Shown here piece by piece: positions 61,116 to 64,000 of a stretch of 64,000 bases of DNA. The notes under the pieces are model-generated. The model did not search any database. It was not told the origin of the DNA and saw only the letters and a list, made by a program, of their open reading frames with translations. Location: the NCBI GenBank assembly GCA_018701215.1, contig JABIWH010000028.1, forward strand, positions 1 through 64,000, in the 5' to 3' direction. The DNA is from Rhodospirillaceae bacterium (lineage in GTDB: Bacteria; Pseudomonadota; Alphaproteobacteria; GCA-2731375). The first letter of the stretch is position 1, and every line of letters begins with the position of its first letter. Both the position numbers and the translations under genes were made by a program.

Positions 61116-61725
61116 ACCCGGCAGCATGAAGGGCTTGGAAGAGCTGGGCCGGGTGCGCTTGTCGCCGTCGTTCTTCATGCGGGATTTTCTCTACAGCGAG
61201 ATTTCGGTCTTCTACGGCATCCCCAACATCCCCGACAACCCGGACCTGGCCATCGCCGCCGGCAGCCGCCTATGCACCGAATTGTTGGAGCCATTGAAAG
61301 CCAGCTTTGGCGACCTTGCGATCAGATCGTCGTACCGCAACGCCGCCGTCAACGCCTTCGGCAACGCCAACAATCTGAACTGCGCCAATTCAGAGCGCGC
61401 CAAGGGCCGTCATGTCTGGGATCACCGGGACAGCCAGGGTCATATGGGCGCCATGGCCTGCGTCGTCGTACCCTGGTTCGCGGACAGATATGCCGAGGGC
61501 GCGGACTGGCGGGCACTCGCTTGGTGGATGCATGACCATCTGCCCTACAGCCGGCTGCAATTCTTTCCCAAACTCTGCGCCTTCAATATCGGCTGGTCGG
61601 AAGCACCCGAACGCCATATCAGCAGCTACATCGCGCCACGCGGCCTGTTGACCAAGCCCGGCATGGGCAACCATGCTGGCAATCATAGCGATTGGTACGA
61701 GGGCTTCCCGCCGCTTAAAGCGTGA
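61108..61725 (+). CDS. Peptidase M15-like protein
   Basis: A 205-residue protein of an alphaproteobacterial group annotated peptidase M15-like. MRDFLYSEISVFYGIPNIPDNPDLA, IRSSYRNAAVNAFGN, ARAKGRHVWDHRDSQGHMGAMACVVVPW and AWWMHDHLPYS fit the pattern. The GRHVWD and HDHLP segments could supply zinc ligands (His, Asp, His), as in D-Ala-D-Ala carboxypeptidases. No signal peptide is visible, which is odd for a wall enzyme. ATG 61108 overlaps the small membrane protein gene; ATG 61126 is an alternative. It converges with the broken SDR gene. Confidence 0.72.
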   Translation: MRKPGSMKGLEELGRVRLSPSFFMRDFLYSEISVFYGIPNIPDNPDLAIAAGSRLCTELLEPLKASFGDLAIRSSYRNAAVNAFGNANNLNCANSERAKGRHVWDHRDSQGHMGAMACVVVPWFADRYAEGADWRALAWWMHDHLPYSRLQFFPKLCAFNIGWSEAPERHISSYIAPRGLLTKPGMGNHAGNHSDWYEGFPPLKA

Positions 61726-61728
61726 CCC

Positions 61729-62486
61729 TTAAAGCATCACCGTGCCGCCATCGACCATGATGGTCTGACCGGTAATGAATTTCGAGGCGTCGGACGACAG
61801 AAACACCACGGTGCCGACCAAATCCTCGGTATTCAGGTTTTTCTTCAACGATTGCCCCGCCGCGATGGCTTCCAGCACCATGTCCTTTTTATCACCCATG
61901 TTTTCCGTCGTGCCCTCGGTCAGAACAGCGCTTGGCGCGATGGAATTGACACGGATCCAATCCCGGCCCAGCTCGCGCGCCAGACTGCGGGTAATGCCGA
62001 TCACCGCCGCTTTCGACATGGGGTAATCCAGGCCGAACGCCATGCCGTATTTCGCCGCCAGGGACGAGATATTGATGATGGAACCGCCCCTGCCTGACGC
62101 AGGGCCGGGACACAGGCCTTGCAGCACTGCCAGACGCCCTTGATATTTACCTGCATGACGGCATCCCACTGATCCTCGGGGATCTGATCGAAGCGGCCGC
62201 CGGAGATATCACCGAACAGCGCCGCGTTATTGACCACCACGTCGATACGGCCGAATTTTTCCAGCGCCAGATCCGCCATGGCCTGGCAACTGTCCATTTC
62301 CGCCACATCCAGATGGGTACCCACCGCCTGGCCGCCGGCGGCTTCGATGGTGGCCACGGTGTCGGCGGTATCACGGATATCGGCGGCGACCACCAAGGCG
62401 CCCTCGGCCGCCAGCGCCTCGCAATAGGCCCGGCCCAAACCGCGCCCGCCGCCTGTTACGACGGCAACTTTGTCTTTCAATTGCAT
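61729..62486 (-). pseudogene. SDR-family oxidoreductase, broken by a one-base frameshift
   Basis: Two overlapping frames add up to one short-chain dehydrogenase of about 252 residues. Frame A (62486 to about 62088) has the NAD site VTGGGRGLGRAY, the VVNNAAL motif and the IKGVWQCCKACVPALRQAG helix. Frame B (about 62090 to 61729) resumes with IINISSLAAKYG (catalytic Ser), LDYPMSKAAVIG (Tyr-x3-Lys) and the C-terminal ITGQTIMVDGGTVML. The break falls at the C-run 62087-62090 (GGGG on the coding strand, one G short of what the family would need). It is either a recent mutation or a homopolymer error. Motifs are otherwise intact. Confidence 0.88.
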
Positions 62487-62502
62487 GCTCTAGTGTCCTG
62501 AA

Positions 62503-62940
62503 TTATGGATTGACCAGCCATTTCATGATGTGCTCAGCGACGCCGACGGTTTCGCCGCGCTGGTTGGTCGCGGTCAATGCCGAACGGCTGCGCCGGCGTT
62601 CTTCCTCGATCTCTTTGACTTCATAGGTCACCGTGATGGTATCGCCAATCTTCACGGGTGCGACGAAACGCACCCGGTCATAGCCGATGGACATCAGCGT
62701 CAGATCGTCCCGCCCCTCGGTCACGCGCGTGCCCAAAATAGCCGAGACCGTCGACATGAAGCCCACCAGCAAGGCGCCATGGGCGACACGGGTACCGAAC
62801 TGGGAGCGCTTCATGAATTCCTCGTTCGTATGGGGCGCGGCGAAATCACCGGTGATGCCGGCAAAGCCGTAAATATCACTCTCTCCCACGGTTTTGGAAA
62901 AGCTGGCGCTGTCGCCAATGGCGACGGGGATATCAGTCAT
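62503..62940 (-). CDS. MaoC-family (R)-specific enoyl-CoA hydratase
   Basis: A 145-residue hotdog-fold hydratase. The catalytic pair Asp32 and His37 is in FAGITGDFAAPH, the hydratase-2 motif. FGTRVAHGALLVGFMSTV and the FVAPVKIGDTITVTYEV strand are typical of PhaJ/MaoC proteins that make (R)-3-hydroxyacyl-CoA. GGAGGAAAC precedes the ATG at 62940. The reading frame continues to 63168 on that strand but without homology. It is co-oriented with the SDR gene 16 bases downstream and the LLM gene upstream, so the three probably form one transcript. Confidence 0.9.
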   Translation of the reverse strand: MTDIPVAIGDSASFSKTVGESDIYGFAGITGDFAAPHTNEEFMKRSQFGTRVAHGALLVGFMSTVSAILGTRVTEGRDDLTLMSIGYDRVRFVAPVKIGDTITVTYEVKEIEEERRRSRSALTATNQRGETVGVAEHIMKWLVNP

Positions 62941-62962
62941 GATGTTTCCTCCTGGCTTATTT

Positions 62963-63832
62963 TTAGCCGACGGCGTCGGCGAGTTTACGCATGGCATCCA
63001 GATGTTGATCGATTTGGGTGAAGCCCGATTCCGATGTGCGGAACGTGACCGAGGTGGCGCCCATCTCACGCCAGGCCTCTGCCTCGGACAGCCATTCGTT
63101 GGGGCCCCGGTCCTCGGCAAAGACCGTGGCATCGATGCCCAGATCATCCGGATCGCGGCCCGCCCCATGGGCGGCTTCCCGGAACACGTCTATCTTGGCC
63201 TTCATCACGTCGTCGGGTTTGGTGCGCGGGCTCATCAGCCAGCCATCGCCGATCCGTCCCGCCCGGCGGATGGCGACATCGGCCATGGCGCCGAACCAGA
63301 TCGGGATCGGCCGCTGGATCGGCAGCGGGTTCATGCCCATATCCGACATCCCGTGCCATTGCCCTTCAAACTCCACCAACTGGTCACACCACATCCGGCG
63401 CAACAGCTCCACCTGTTCCTCGATGCGCTGGCCCCGATTGCTGAAATCCATGCCCAGGGCCTTGAATTCCGACGAGCTCCAACCAACGCCAACGCCCAGA
63501 ACCAGGCGTCCGCCGCTCAAGATATCGATTTCCGCGCACTGCTTGGCGACCAGTTCGGTCTGCCGTTGCGGCAGCACCACGTTGGCGGTGACCAGCTGGA
63601 TCTTTTCCGTGAAGCCCGCGATCCAGGCGAACAGGGTCATGGGCTCATGAAAGCCGTATTCGATGGTGTAGTGCACCGCCCAAGGCGTATCGCGGGCATC
63701 CTTGGCACCCAGAATATGGTCCACCAGGGTCAGGCGTTCAAAGCCCAGAGCCTCGGCCGTGGTTACGAAATTGCGGATGACAACGGGATCGTTGCCGATT
63801 TGGGTTTGTGGAAATGATATGCCGAAGTCCAT
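62963..63832 (-). CDS. LLM-class oxidoreductase (TIGR03619-like)
   Basis: A 289-residue luciferase-like oxidoreductase. MDFGISFPQTQIGNDPVVIRNF, the LVDHILGAKD segment, KIQLVTANVVLPQRQTELVAKQ, SGGRLVLGVGVGWSSSEF and PIPIWFGAMADVAIRRAGRIGDGWL match the family. The cofactor may be F420 or FMN. It is the first gene of the LLM-MaoC-SDR run (22 bases before maoC). The genes together could handle an acyl-CoA from LLM oxidation through hydration to oxidation. Confidence 0.9.
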   Translation of the reverse strand: MDFGISFPQTQIGNDPVVIRNFVTTAEALGFERLTLVDHILGAKDARDTPWAVHYTIEYGFHEPMTLFAWIAGFTEKIQLVTANVVLPQRQTELVAKQCAEIDILSGGRLVLGVGVGWSSSEFKALGMDFSNRGQRIEEQVELLRRMWCDQLVEFEGQWHGMSDMGMNPLPIQRPIPIWFGAMADVAIRRAGRIGDGWLMSPRTKPDDVMKAKIDVFREAAHGAGRDPDDLGIDATVFAEDRGPNEWLSEAEAWREMGATSVTFRTSESGFTQIDQHLDAMRKLADAVG

Positions 63833-63909
63833 GACGCCCTCAATATTTGCTGTTCACCAGATCATAACGCCTGTTTCCATTCCCGCCAGCTTGGGTGCAG
63901 AATACAAAA

Positions 63910-64000
63910 ATGGCAAAGTCAAATCGCATGGTCACCGTGGGCGCGGCGCAACTTGGCCCGATCGCCCGCGACGAAACCAGATCACAGGTCGTGGATCGCC
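63910..64000 (+). CDS. N-carbamoyl-D-amino-acid hydrolase-like nitrilase, 5' end only
   Basis: The last 91 bases encode 30 residues from ATG 63910 (VTVGAAQLGPIARDETRSQV at residues 8-27). The VGAAQLGPI-x-R-x-E/D-x-R pattern is the N-terminal beta strand and following helix of carbon-nitrogen hydrolases, closest to N-carbamoyl-D-amino-acid amidohydrolases. The catalytic Glu of this family lies further downstream, beyond the window. The alternative start ATG 63928 would begin at VTVGAAQ. The gene is cut by the edge. Confidence 0.6.
   Translation, partial: MAKSNRMVTVGAAQLGPIARDETRSQVVDR

Overview
The window is a GC-rich, densely coded chromosomal segment with about 60 protein genes on both strands. 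It looks like an alphaproteobacterium, probably Rhodospirillales-like. The reasons are a DUF2336 protein, an ETF-beta lysine methyltransferase (METTL20 type), a TrpB2-type tryptophan synthase beta, a PPi-type phosphofructokinase, an orphan flagellar-rod-like small protein, and an rRNA-operon-type promoter and leader at the left edge. I see no tRNA, CRISPR array, transposase or prophage. This assignment rests on family recognition only.

Layout. Positions 1-259 (minus strand) carry a strong sigma70-like promoter, a boxB/boxA-like antitermination leader and what is probably the start of an rRNA operon running off the left edge. Positions 344-10941 hold housekeeping and envelope genes: a patatin phospholipase, gamma-glutamyltransferase, anmK, tyrS, an EF-hand/M23 protein, a YhdP/AsmA-like giant and a PPi-type phosphofructokinase. 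Positions 11068-27544 are dominated by acyl-CoA and branched-chain catabolism: HMG-CoA lyase, the two 3-methylcrotonyl-CoA carboxylase subunits flanking methylglutaconyl-CoA hydratase, TrpB2, ETF methyltransferase, amidase, two CaiB/BaiF CoA-transferases, an acyl-CoA dehydrogenase and a thiolase. With HMG-CoA lyase these genes cover most of leucine degradation from isovaleryl-CoA to acetyl-CoA and acetoacetate.

Positions 27600-45596 form an accessory metabolic region. It contains small hotdog, SnoaL and STAS-like proteins, a 1111-residue SAM-cyclase-AAA-TPR regulator, three 401-residue CaiB/BaiF paralogues (two in tandem), an LLM oxidoreductase, a RidA-like protein, DUF3830, a GMC oxidoreductase, a LysE exporter, an acyl-CoA ligase, a GST, a sirtuin and an iron-type alcohol dehydrogenase. 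The most interesting signal is in the 459-bp gap upstream of that dehydrogenase (45597-46055). An FNR/FixK-type box lies about 40 bp upstream of a plausible start site. It is followed by four consecutive hairpins, three with C-rich loops, ending in a terminator-like stem. I read this as a candidate oxygen-regulated small RNA or mRNA leader.

Positions 46056-64000 hold a DUF2336 protein, moaA, a Sel1/ankyrin membrane protein and nadK. nadK is coupled to an operon of M81 peptidase, threonine-synthase-like enzyme, AstE/AspA-like deacylase and AbrB-family permease. Then come a pentapeptide-repeat protein, metallophosphoesterase, queF, a trans-sulfuration enzyme, a 59-residue membrane protein overlapping an M15-like peptidase, an SDR gene broken by a one-base frameshift, a MaoC hydratase, another LLM oxidoreductase and the first 30 codons of an N-carbamoyl-D-amino-acid hydrolase cut by the window edge. 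Several gene ends carry short tandem repeats of 13-14 nt period, and some spacers carry palindromes or 26-bp repeats.
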